Positions 6,703 to 13,525 of a stretch of DNA of 13,525 nt are shown piece after piece. The stretch is from contig DLTN01000109.1 in the NCBI GenBank assembly GCA_002500925.1, forward strand, positions 1 to 13,525, in the 5' to 3' direction. The stretch's first letter is position 1. Every line of letters begins with the position of its first letter. Source of the DNA: Gemmatimonadales bacterium UBA7835. GTDB taxonomy: Bacteria > Gemmatimonadota > Gemmatimonadetes > Longimicrobiales > Gaopeijiaceae. The position numbers were made by a program, and so were the translations under genes. The notes under the pieces are model-generated. The model saw only the letters and a program-made list of their open reading frames with translations, searched no databases and was not told the DNA's origin.

Positions 6703-8388
6703 ATGAAACACGCTCTAGCACTAACCCCGCTCCGTAATTGTCTTACTGCAGCCTTGTCTGTGGTGATTGTTTCGCTCATTGGGTGCGCGTCTGCGACTGA
6801 CTCTGACGGTCCATTTGACGTGCTTATCACTAATGCCCGGGTGGTTGATGGGGCCGGTAACCCCTGGTTTCGTGCCGATATCGGTATCCGAGGTGATAGG
6901 ATTGCGGCTGTCGGTGCGTTGGTCGGTCAGTCGGCTGATCGAACGATCGACGCAGAGGATCGGGTAGTCAGCCCGGGTTTCATAGACATGATGGGGCAGG
7001 CCACTACAGTGCTCCTGACTGATCCTCCTAGTGCAGAGTCGAAGTTACGGCAGGGGATCACAACGTACCTATCCGGTGAAGGGGCGTCGGCAGCGCCACG
7101 GTCGCCAGAGGACCAAGCTGTTGAAATGCAGGGTGATCGGCAGGCTTGGCAGACCTATGGCGAGTACTTCCAGTTGCTTGAGCACTATGGTATACCGATC
7201 AACGTAGTTCACGATGTCGGCCTGACTCAGGTGCGTCGCGTCGTACTTGGCGACGAAGACGTGCAACCGACAGCCGAGCAGCTTGAAGCAATGAAGCTTC
7301 TCGTCCGGCAGGCCATGGAGGACGGTGCGGTAGGGACCTCGACATCTTTGATCTATCCACCCGCGGTGTACGCAACTACTGAAGAACTGATCGAACTGAC
7401 GCGTGTGGCAGGCGAATACGGCGGTGTGTATTTCACGCACATGCGGAACGAGAGTCATGCATTGCTTGATGCGATTCGCGAGGCAATAGCTATCGGCTCT
7501 GGGGCAGGTGTGCCGGTGCACATCTATCATCTAAAGGCTGCAGGACAAGAAAACTGGCCCCTGATGGCTGACGCGCTGGCGCTAATAGACTCAGCAAGGG
7601 CAGGGGGCATGGATGTTACTGCCGATATCTACCCCTACATCCGTAACGGGATTGGACTGGGTTCGTTTCTGCACCCGCGTCATTACGCAGGTGGGACCGC
7701 CGCATTCCTAGAGACGCTTGATGACCCAGCTCTGCGCGCTGAACTCCGGCTAGAGGTCGAGACAACCTCGGATTGGGAGAATTGGTATCGCCACGTAGGC
7801 ATGAACTGGGACAATGTTCTTATCGTATCAGCTTCCGATGGCGTGAATCCGGCTGTGATCAATCGATCGATCACCGAGGCCGCACAGATGCTTGGGACCG
7901 ATCCGTGGAATGCCTTTTTCAACTTAGTTCAGGCGGGTGGCGTGAGCGTGAATCCTCGGAGTATGAACGAGGAACAGAAATGGCTGGCTCTAGGAGCAGA
8001 GTACGTCATGATCGATACGGATGCTTCCCCGGTGAATCCTGCTAATACCGAGGGCGCGCACCCGCGGGCTTTCGGGGCTTTTCCTCGCGTGATTGCAAAG
8101 TACGTGCGAGAAGACAGTGTCTTAAGCCTAGAAGACGCAGTGCATCGGATGTCATCGATGGCTGCTCGGCGTCTGGGACTTCATGACAGAGGCATTATCG
8201 CTCCAGGTATGTTGGCTGATCTGGTTGTGTTCGACCCGGAGCAGATCCGTGACATGGCTGAATTCGGTGCCGGAGCAACAAGATACGCTGAAGGGGTCGA
8301 CTACCTTTTTGTTAATGGAACTCCGGTCATCGACGATGGGGAGTTGATGGATGTGATGCCCGGGCGAGTGCTGCGGAGAGGACAATGA
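6703..8388 (+). CDS. Lipoprotein amidohydrolase, D-aminoacylase (N-acyl-D-amino-acid deacylase) family, HxH motif lost
   Basis: A 561-residue amidohydrolase-superfamily protein resembling N-acyl-D-amino-acid deacylases. The ATG at 6703 gives a clean lipoprotein signal (MKHALALTPLRN, a hydrophobic core, lipobox LIGC with Cys28). The in-frame ATG at 6658 would put 15 polar residues ahead of it and is less likely. The N-terminal beta-sandwich strand begins FDVLITNARVVDGAGNPW (from about residue 38). Family landmarks are clear: VVSPGFID (88-95), GITTYLSGEG (118-127), THMRNE (245-250, His246), IYHLKAAGQ (274-282, His276), MIDTDASP (436-443, Asp440) and GAFPRVIAKYVRE (458-470), then the closing beta strands GMLADLVVFDP. 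After GFID the canonical HxH is replaced by MMGQ (96-99), and the position of the usual metal-bridging Cys appears to be Glu126. Metal binding is therefore altered, perhaps mononuclear. The gene overlaps the next by 4 bp. Deacylation of N-acyl amino acids is a family-based guess. Confidence 0.88.
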   Translation: MKHALALTPLRNCLTAALSVVIVSLIGCASATDSDGPFDVLITNARVVDGAGNPWFRADIGIRGDRIAAVGALVGQSADRTIDAEDRVVSPGFIDMMGQATTVLLTDPPSAESKLRQGITTYLSGEGASAAPRSPEDQAVEMQGDRQAWQTYGEYFQLLEHYGIPINVVHDVGLTQVRRVVLGDEDVQPTAEQLEAMKLLVRQAMEDGAVGTSTSLIYPPAVYATTEELIELTRVAGEYGGVYFTHMRNESHALLDAIREAIAIGSGAGVPVHIYHLKAAGQENWPLMADALALIDSARAGGMDVTADIYPYIRNGIGLGSFLHPRHYAGGTAAFLETLDDPALRAELRLEVETTSDWENWYRHVGMNWDNVLIVSASDGVNPAVINRSITEAAQMLGTDPWNAFFNLVQAGGVSVNPRSMNEEQKWLALGAEYVMIDTDASPVNPANTEGAHPRAFGAFPRVIAKYVREDSVLSLEDAVHRMSSMAARRLGLHDRGIIAPGMLADLVVFDPEQIRDMAEFGAGATRYAEGVDYLFVNGTPVIDDGELMDVMPGRVLRRGQ

Positions 8389-9797
8389 CGATGGTACGAT
8401 CAAGTTTTTTGGGATTGTTGTTAATCCCGCTCTTAGGATGTGAGATGGAAGAGGGAGCTGGGCCGATTCATCCGGGTGTCGAGGCTGTTTTTGCAGATCT
8501 TGATAGGGATGACGCACCGGGTGCTGCGGTAGGAGTTTTACTTAATGGTGAGGTGGTGCATCGAGCAGGTTATGGGATAGCTGATATGGATCATGGAATC
8601 CCGATTACACCCGAGACTGTGTTCGATATCGCATCCATCTCAAAGCAGTTCGGAGCGATGGCGGCTCTGCTGCTCGAAGGCGAGGGACTAATCGACCTAG
8701 ATGCCGATGCTCGGTCGTACGTGCCAGAACTGCCAGATTTTGAGGGTATGATCACTCCGCGTCATCTCGTGCATCACACCAGTGGGATTCGTGACTGGCC
8801 TCATTCCATGATGCTTGGTGGTGTGACTTACACCGATGTGATCTCCTTCGAGCAGATTCTGCGCATGCTTTACCAGCAGGAGGACTTGGATTTCCCGCCG
8901 GGGTCGGAGTACTCGTATTCGAACACTGGTTACAATCTGCTGGCACGCATCATTGAGGTGCAGTCGGGAGAATCGTTCCGCGAGTTCACAGACGAGAGGA
9001 TTTTTGAGCCTCTTGGGATGAGCAATACGCACTTTTCAGATAACCATCTTGAGATTGTGCCCGGTCGTGCAGAATCGTATGCACCGGATGAAGAGGGGGC
9101 CTATCAAAGAGTGTTGAACCAGCTTACTGCTCTGGCATCTAGCTCTCTAAACACCTCGATAGACGATTTTCTGGTCTGGATGAGGAATTACGAAACCGGT
9201 CAGATTGGCGGTGAAGAGACTCTCGAGGGAATGCTAGTTCAGGGGGTGCTGAATGACGGTGAAGTTCTGAGCTACGCCTACGGTCTGACTCGTGGAGAGT
9301 ATCGCGGGCTACCTACGTTTGGGCACGGAGGGAGTTGGGCTGGCTTCCGCACAAACTTTGTGCGATTTCCAGAGCAGAACCTTTCAGTCGCAGTCTTCTG
9401 TAACGTGTCTGATTGTGATCCCGCAGGGAGAGCACGTAGCGTAGCAGAAGTTTTCTTGGAGGCTGAGATGATCCCAGCTCTTGATCGGGACTCGCAGCAG
9501 CAAGAGCAGGAGCCTGTCACTCTATCTCTCGCTCAGCTTCGTGAGTACGAGGGGTGGTACAGGAGTGCTGAGTTAGACTCGAGCTATGAGGTAGTTGCTG
9601 ATGAAGGGAAACTCACCGCACTACACTGGCGCAATCGGAGGGCAAATCTGACCCCGATTGGCAATGATGAGTTTAGGGGAGATGCTCCTTGGTTACCTCT
9701 CGTAAGGTTCACCCGAGATGTCTCAGGGCGCCTGAACGCTTTCACTGCGACGGGTAGTAGAGTTCGCAATATGGTGTTTGAGCGCAGGAGGCCATAA
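8385..9797 (+). CDS. Lipoprotein serine hydrolase, beta-lactamase fold with C-terminal beta domain
   Basis: A 470-residue serine hydrolase of the beta-lactamase/DD-peptidase superfamily. The start overlaps the amidohydrolase stop as ATGA (8385-8388), with GGAGAGGA (8375-8382) upstream; the ATG at 8391 (codon 3) is an equally good choice. A short signal ends in lipobox LLGC (Cys19). Catalytic motifs are all present: SISK (84-87), YSN (178-180) and an HGGSWAGF third motif (314-321). LVHHTSGIRDWP (128-139) is the usual helix of this family. Residues from about 375 to the end (SLAQLREYEGWYRSAEL onward) look like the small C-terminal beta-barrel seen in D-aminopeptidase- and esterase-type members. 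Tight coupling to the D-aminoacylase-like gene suggests action on the same substrate class, possibly D-amino-acid-containing peptides or amides at the envelope; the true substrate is unknown. It shares the fold with the minus-strand hydrolase at 4024-5163, but the two differ in motifs and domain content, so they are not a recent duplication. Confidence 0.9.
   Translation: MTMVRSSFLGLLLIPLLGCEMEEGAGPIHPGVEAVFADLDRDDAPGAAVGVLLNGEVVHRAGYGIADMDHGIPITPETVFDIASISKQFGAMAALLLEGEGLIDLDADARSYVPELPDFEGMITPRHLVHHTSGIRDWPHSMMLGGVTYTDVISFEQILRMLYQQEDLDFPPGSEYSYSNTGYNLLARIIEVQSGESFREFTDERIFEPLGMSNTHFSDNHLEIVPGRAESYAPDEEGAYQRVLNQLTALASSSLNTSIDDFLVWMRNYETGQIGGEETLEGMLVQGVLNDGEVLSYAYGLTRGEYRGLPTFGHGGSWAGFRTNFVRFPEQNLSVAVFCNVSDCDPAGRARSVAEVFLEAEMIPALDRDSQQQEQEPVTLSLAQLREYEGWYRSAELDSSYEVVADEGKLTALHWRNRRANLTPIGNDEFRGDAPWLPLVRFTRDVSGRLNAFTATGSRVRNMVFERRRP
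9786..9791 (+). promoter_or_regulatory. Ribosome-binding site supporting a TTG start
   Basis: AGGAGG lies inside the end of the preceding gene, 11 nt before the TTG at 9803. The spacing is long, but this is the only strong Shine-Dalgarno here, and starting at the TTG gives a complete lipoprotein signal peptide. The next in-frame candidate, GTG at 9812, would remove only three residues. Confidence 0.5.
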
Positions 9798-9802
9798 CTG
9801 CG

Positions 9803-11068
9803 TTGAGTCGGGTGTTTCGAGTTAATTGGGGATCTCCTATAGCCCTCTATCTCTTGGTGGTACTGGGGGCGTGTTCGGAGACGGTTCCGGATGGAGTAGT
9901 AGAAGCTGAGCCGGACGCCATTCGCCCCTTCAGCGTGCAGGTTCCCGAAGAGATACTGGACGATCTCGACGATCGTCTCAGGCGAGCCCGTCTTCCAGAT
10001 CAGATTCCAGACACTGATTGGTCCTACGGGACTGACGGAGCATATCTCGCGGAGCTAATAGATTATTGGCGAACTGAGTTTGATTGGCGTGCACAAGAAA
10101 AGATTCTCAATGAACTCGATCAGTTCACTACGCTGATCGACGGGGTAGATCTGCACTTTATCCATCAGCGATCGTCGAACCCCGATGCAGTCCCGTTACT
10201 CCTGATTCATGGTTGGCCAGGTTCGATATTCGAGTTCATGGAAATAATTGGACCCTTGTCGGACCCTGCTCTCTATGGAGGGAATAGGAGTGATGCTTTT
10301 CACCTCGTGATTCCTTCACTACCAGGTTTTGGTTTTTCTGGTAAGCCCTCAGAGTCGGGATGGAGCCCCGAGAGAATGGCAGCCGCTTTTGCGGACCTGA
10401 TGGAACGGCTTGGTTACGACCGATATGGGGTGCAGGGTGGGGATTGGGGGGGGATAATCGGCCGTTCTTTAGCTGGTAACTATCCAGATCGTGTTATCGG
10501 GTTTCACACGAATTTTGTTCTTGGAGGCCCTCCTCCGAACACGGATCCTTGGACTGGGGTGTCAGAAGAGGAACGCACGCTTTTAGCTGACCGGAGAGAA
10601 GCGTTTTCTGAGGGAAGCGGGTACCAGGAGATCCAAGGAACGAAGCCCCAGTCGCTAGGAGTAGGCCTGAACGACTCACCGGCTGGTCTCGCGGCATGGA
10701 TAGTCGAAAAATTTCACGGGTGGAGTGACAATGATGGCCACGTCGAAGAAGCGTTCACGCGTGATCAGGTGTTGGCCAATATCACCCTTTACTGGGTCAC
10801 TGAGACGATCACTTCTTCAGCTCGCATCTACTATGAGTTCCGACATGCGCAAAGTAGAAGTCCAGTCTCGTACGTCTCCGTGCCCACTGCCGGTGCGATC
10901 TTTCCCAAAGAGATCTATTTCACACCACGGGCTTGGGCGGAGCACGGCTATAACATTGTGCGCTGGACGATCATGCCCCGAGGCGGTCATTTCGCTTCAC
11001 TAGAGGAGCCAGAACTGATAGTGAACGACCTGAGAGCGTTCTTCCGCGAACTGACTTCGCAACGTTAG
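9803..11068 (+). CDS. Lipoprotein epoxide hydrolase, EHN plus alpha/beta-hydrolase (microsomal-type)
   Basis: A 421-residue epoxide hydrolase of the type with an N-terminal EHN domain, like microsomal and juvenile-hormone epoxide hydrolases. It opens epoxides with water through a covalent ester to Asp. The N-terminal signal (SPIALYLLVVLGAC) ends in lipobox LGAC (Cys24), so a lipid-anchored envelope location is predicted. The EHN domain spans about 42-150 (FSVQVPEEILDDLDDRLRRA; W-x-Y at 73-75; FDWRAQEKILNELDQF). Catalytic elements: oxyanion motif HGWPGS (136-141), nucleophile Asp214 in GGDWGG (212-217), a candidate lid tyrosine in RIYYE (Y343 or Y344), acid Glu370 in FPKE, and His396 in GGHFASLEEP. 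All expected catalytic positions are present and the length is normal. The TTG start is 5 bp after the preceding stop, so translation is coupled within the operon. Its epoxide (or alternative ester) substrate is unknown. A G8 run (10446-10453) lies directly in the nucleophile codons. Confidence 0.9.
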   Translation: MSRVFRVNWGSPIALYLLVVLGACSETVPDGVVEAEPDAIRPFSVQVPEEILDDLDDRLRRARLPDQIPDTDWSYGTDGAYLAELIDYWRTEFDWRAQEKILNELDQFTTLIDGVDLHFIHQRSSNPDAVPLLLIHGWPGSIFEFMEIIGPLSDPALYGGNRSDAFHLVIPSLPGFGFSGKPSESGWSPERMAAAFADLMERLGYDRYGVQGGDWGGIIGRSLAGNYPDRVIGFHTNFVLGGPPPNTDPWTGVSEEERTLLADRREAFSEGSGYQEIQGTKPQSLGVGLNDSPAGLAAWIVEKFHGWSDNDGHVEEAFTRDQVLANITLYWVTETITSSARIYYEFRHAQSRSPVSYVSVPTAGAIFPKEIYFTPRAWAEHGYNIVRWTIMPRGGHFASLEEPELIVNDLRAFFRELTSQR

Positions 11069-11108
11069 TACGCTCCGTATCTATGCCGTGAGTGACCGTT
11101 GCTATAAC

Positions 11109-11114
11109 GAGGAG
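11109..11114 (+). promoter_or_regulatory. Ribosome-binding site fixing the GTG start of the AbgT transporter
   Basis: GAGGAG with a 5-nt spacer precedes GTG at 11120. It is among the strongest Shine-Dalgarno matches in the window and settles the start. Confidence 0.7.
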
Positions 11115-11119
11115 TAGAC

Positions 11120-12673
11120 GTGTCTTCTGAAACAGCTGCAGCCAATTCGAAACCTCGACTTATAGACCGCTTTCTAAACGCGATCGAGCTTATTGGTAAT
11201 AAGCTTCCGGACCCGGCTGTGCTCTTCGTGATCAGCCTATTTCTGGTATGGGGGCTCTCTGGTCTGATGTCGGGTATGGCATTCAGCGAGATCGATCCGC
11301 GCTCTGGTGACCCTATCAGAGTCACTAACCTGCTGACAGGTCAGGGTATGGCGGCCTTTCTTGCTGGGATGGTTCAGACCTTCACAGCGTTCCCGCCACT
11401 TGGGGTCGTTTTGGTAGCGATGCTAGGTATCGGAGTGGCTGAGCATGGAGGTTACATCAATGCCGGCCTTCGCATCGTGCTGGGCGTTACGCCCAAGGCG
11501 CTCCTCACACCGATGCTCATCTTGGTCGCTATTGTGAGCCACACTGCGACTGACGCGGGTTACGTGTTGGTTATCCCAATCGGTGGAGTGATTTACTATG
11601 CCGCGGGCAGGCACCCATTAGCGGGTATCGCAGCTGCTTTCGCAGGTGTGTCTGGAGGCTTTAGCGCGAATTTCATCCCGTCGGGGGTTGATCCGCTGTT
11701 ACAGGGATTTACTCAGGGTGCCGCTCAACTCATAGATCCTGCTATTCTGGTAAACCCTCTCTGTAACTGGTTTTTTACTTCGGCTTCCAGCATCCTGATT
11801 GTACTGGTCGGCTGGTACCTCACCGACCGGGTCGTTGAGCCCCGCCTTCAGGCGACTAAGGTTGATGCTGACCCAGGCGACATGCCTGAAATGCGAGAGA
11901 TCGATCACCGGGAACGATTGGCGTTTTGGGCTGCTTCAGGCGTCATGGCTGCCGGAATTGCGTTTCTGTGGTTCGCTGCTGCCCCTCCCACCTCGCCATT
12001 GCGATCACCAGATGGCGAACTAGCGGCGTTTTCGGCACCGCTAATGCAATCGATCGTCCCACTCATATTCCTACTCTTCATGATTCCTGGAACTGTTTAT
12101 GGCTACATGGCAGGAACGTTCAGGGAGAGTAAGGACGTGATTGATGCTATGACCACATCAATGCAACAGATGGCATACTACATCGTCATGGCTTTCTTCT
12201 GCGCACTCTTTATTTCCGCATTCGGGACCTCGAATCTAGGGGCGCTGCTAGCAGTAAAGGGTGCCAATTTTTTGCGTGAGTTGGCGCTTCCTGCAGGTTT
12301 CACAATAGTCGGAATCATTGTGTTAACGGGTTTTGTTAATCTGGCTGTCGGCTCTGCATCTGCTAAGTGGGCGCTTTTGGCACCCATCTTCGTGCCCATG
12401 TTGATGCAGCTGGGGATAAGTCCCGAGCTGACCCAGGCGGCATACAGGGTGGGTGATTCTACGACTAACATCATCACACCTCTGATGCCGTACTTTCCGC
12501 TCGTAGTGGTCTACTGTCAGCGGTACGTAAAGTCTCTCGGGATCGGCACCCTTGTGTCCATCATGCTTCCGTACTCAATCTTTTTTATGGTGCTATGGTC
12601 GGTTTTCCTGCTTGCCTATTGGGGATTAGGAATCCCACTCGGACTGCAGGCTCCGTATACGTATCCAGGCTGA
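11120..12673 (+). CDS. AbgT-family transporter (p-aminobenzoyl-glutamate transporter-like)
   Basis: A 517-residue inner-membrane protein of the AbgT family, whose known members import p-aminobenzoyl-glutamate (a folate breakdown product) or export sulfonamides. The N-terminal RLIDRFLNAIELIGNKLPDP (13-32) is a hallmark. About nine hydrophobic spans follow (for example 33-52, 79-105, 127-160, 218-235, 266-287, 308-330, 350-370, 391-412, 476-505), in two halves. Hairpin motifs are conserved: SGVDPLLQGFTQGAA (188-202, Asp191) and GSASAKWALLAPIFVP (411-426, Trp417), then SPELTQAAYRVGDSTTN (434-450, Pro435, Arg443, Asp446). These correspond, by a constant small offset, to the functional Asp/Trp/Pro/Arg/Asp residues described for the Neisseria transporter MtrF, as I recall them. 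The protein is full length. It ends the plus-strand run, 51 bp after the epoxide hydrolase, and probably moves a product or substrate of the upstream lipoprotein enzymes. No M20 AbgA/AbgB-type peptidase is adjacent, so the substrate may differ from that of E. coli AbgT. Confidence 0.93.
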   Translation: MSSETAAANSKPRLIDRFLNAIELIGNKLPDPAVLFVISLFLVWGLSGLMSGMAFSEIDPRSGDPIRVTNLLTGQGMAAFLAGMVQTFTAFPPLGVVLVAMLGIGVAEHGGYINAGLRIVLGVTPKALLTPMLILVAIVSHTATDAGYVLVIPIGGVIYYAAGRHPLAGIAAAFAGVSGGFSANFIPSGVDPLLQGFTQGAAQLIDPAILVNPLCNWFFTSASSILIVLVGWYLTDRVVEPRLQATKVDADPGDMPEMREIDHRERLAFWAASGVMAAGIAFLWFAAAPPTSPLRSPDGELAAFSAPLMQSIVPLIFLLFMIPGTVYGYMAGTFRESKDVIDAMTTSMQQMAYYIVMAFFCALFISAFGTSNLGALLAVKGANFLRELALPAGFTIVGIIVLTGFVNLAVGSASAKWALLAPIFVPMLMQLGISPELTQAAYRVGDSTTNIITPLMPYFPLVVVYCQRYVKSLGIGTLVSIMLPYSIFFMVLWSVFLLAYWGLGIPLGLQAPYTYPG

Positions 12674-12685
12674 TGCGTGCGGTGT

Positions 12686-13525
12686 TTACCGAAAGAACCT
12701 GTTGCGCTGATACTGGTTGAATGGCTGCACCCGCATCACTGAAATGCGCTGGTGTGACAGCACCCGCATCATCGGGACCTGCTGTCGCGCACTTAAGATA
12801 GAGGTTGCTCGATCTCGCATCCTCTGTTGTTGCTCAGCGGCCAGTTCTGACATCATGCGACCACCCAGCATCGCCTGGAGCACCGCATCCTCTGACTCTG
12901 GTGTCTCCTCAAGAATGTGGTCCGTCCAGCCCCAGGTGATGAGATTGTCGTCGGTTTCGGGCTCCATTAAATAGGTGATCAGGTTGCCCATCGACTGTGC
13001 GGTGGGAATCCAGAACCACCCCTCCTGTACTTCCACTGTTTCGGATTCCTTTTCGACCTCTACCGCCTTCAGGTAGTGACCTTGAAAGTAGGACTCGGTT
13101 TGGACGTCAGTTGCGTAATAAACCTCAGCATTGATTGAGCCGGATCCAGTGAAGCGGTAAACCGCGATGTCGTGATCCATAAGGATTGGGACGACGGCTG
13201 CCATTGCAGGGGGCATAAGGTACCCGACCGGCCTTTTTGTCGTGCGTGTAGGGATCCAGCGTAACCACACGGGTACGGTCTGCAGTGAGTACCCAAGTTC
13301 AGCGTTCCAGTCGGGCATCCAGACGGGCTCATCACCACGGTTGCTGACTTCGTAATCCAGAACAACCTCGCCCGCACCCTCGTGCCCTGCATTGATTGCT
13401 CGCATCCTGGAGGCTGTGGTCAGGTTTCGTATTTCTTCTCGCTTCTCAGCTGCCACTTCGAGAATCGTGCTCAAGGCGATTACGCCGCCACGTATTTGAT
13501 GGTAGTAGCGCTCTTCTTCCGGGAT
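12686..13525 (-). CDS. C-terminal part of an M14 zinc carboxypeptidase-like protein, truncated by the window edge
   Basis: The reading frame is open to the right edge, giving 279 residues of C-terminal sequence. An internal TTG at 13472-13474 could be mistaken for a start, but 17 further sense codons (IPEEERYYHQIRGG...) lie upstream. The sequence fits the post-catalytic part of large secreted M14-type peptidases: a helix ALSTILEVAAEKREEI (17-32), then PVGYLMPPAMAAVVPIL (99-115) with DIAVYRF, then YFQGHYLKAVEVE (146-158) and EGWFWIPTAQSMGNLITYLM (168-187) followed by EPETDDNLITWGW. The zinc-binding and catalytic residues would be outside the window, so activity cannot be judged. The tail after about residue 205 is long, with an Arg/Gln/Met-rich end. 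The stop is only 12 bp from the convergent AbgT stop, leaving no room for a separate terminator. The M14 assignment rests on pattern memory of the C-terminal region; a related non-peptidase secreted protein is possible. Confidence 0.65.
   Translation of the reverse strand: MPEEERYYHQIRGGVIALSTILEVAAEKREEIRNLTTASRMRAINAGHEGAGEVVLDYEVSNRGDEPVWMPDWNAELGYSLQTVPVWLRWIPTRTTKRPVGYLMPPAMAAVVPILMDHDIAVYRFTGSGSINAEVYYATDVQTESYFQGHYLKAVEVEKESETVEVQEGWFWIPTAQSMGNLITYLMEPETDDNLITWGWTDHILEETPESEDAVLQAMLGGRMMSELAAEQQQRMRDRATSILSARQQVPMMRVLSHQRISVMRVQPFNQYQRNRFFR
12727..12771 (-). repeat. 12-bp direct repeat, 33 bp apart, in the M14-like C-terminal tail
   Basis: The sequence GCACCCGCATCA occurs at 12727-12738 and again at 12760-12771. 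On the coding strand both copies encode MRV in the same frame, 11 codons apart, within the basic C-terminal tail. This may be the trace of a small in-frame duplication that lengthened the tail. Confidence 0.5.

Noticed and set aside
8385..9797. Beta-lactam resistance gene
   Set aside because: The SxxK/YxN fold is shared by many esterases, peptidases and amidases; the extra C-terminal domain and operon context favour a catabolic hydrolase.

Overview
The window reads as a gene-dense stretch of a bacterial chromosome with moderate GC (low-to-mid 50s % by eye) and no RNA genes, insertion sequences, phage genes or CRISPR. Nearly every product carries an export signal (Sec, Tat or lipoprotein), so this is envelope and secreted-enzyme territory. 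The pairing of a planctomycete-type multidomain cytochrome (DUF1587/1595/1592/1588/1585) with a DUF1552 protein, alongside lipoprotein amidohydrolases, beta-lactamase-fold hydrolases, an AbgT transporter and an M14-like peptidase, suggests an uncultured, probably marine or soil, Gram-negative lineage of the Gemmatimonadota/Acidobacteriota/Planctomycetota kind. The phylum cannot be fixed from the sequence alone.

Left block (minus strand, about 5163 down to 1): a lipoprotein serine hydrolase with a beta-lactamase fold; 79 bp later the 811-residue di-haem DUF1592-type protein; 29 bp later a Tat-type DUF1552 (HxxSHH) protein; 21 bp later the first 27 codons of another exported protein that runs off the left edge. 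The cytochrome/DUF1552 pair recurs in many genomes, but its biochemical role is not established.

A divergent intergenic region of about 115 bp (5164-5277) separates this block from a plus-strand run of five genes (5278-12673): a Tat-exported class V aminotransferase-fold PLP enzyme; a lipoprotein of the D-aminoacylase amidohydrolase family that has lost the usual HxH metal motif; a second lipoprotein beta-lactamase-fold hydrolase, joined by an ATGA overlap; a lipoprotein epoxide hydrolase with an EHN domain; and an AbgT-type inner-membrane transporter. The last four are tightly spaced and are probably one transcript; the aminotransferase may join them through a 114 bp gap. Together they look like an extracytoplasmic processing pathway for small amide, peptide or D-amino-acid-like compounds, followed by transport through AbgT. 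The substrate is unknown, and the pathway idea is inference from content and order.

Right edge (minus strand): the C-terminal 279 residues of what looks like an M14 zinc carboxypeptidase-like protein, convergent with the transporter and only 12 bp from its stop.

Most of the window is accessory catabolic content built from known families. The most unusual points are the HxH-less amidohydrolase, the exported PLP enzyme, the lipid-anchored epoxide hydrolase and their co-location. I found no clear evidence of a wholly new system.
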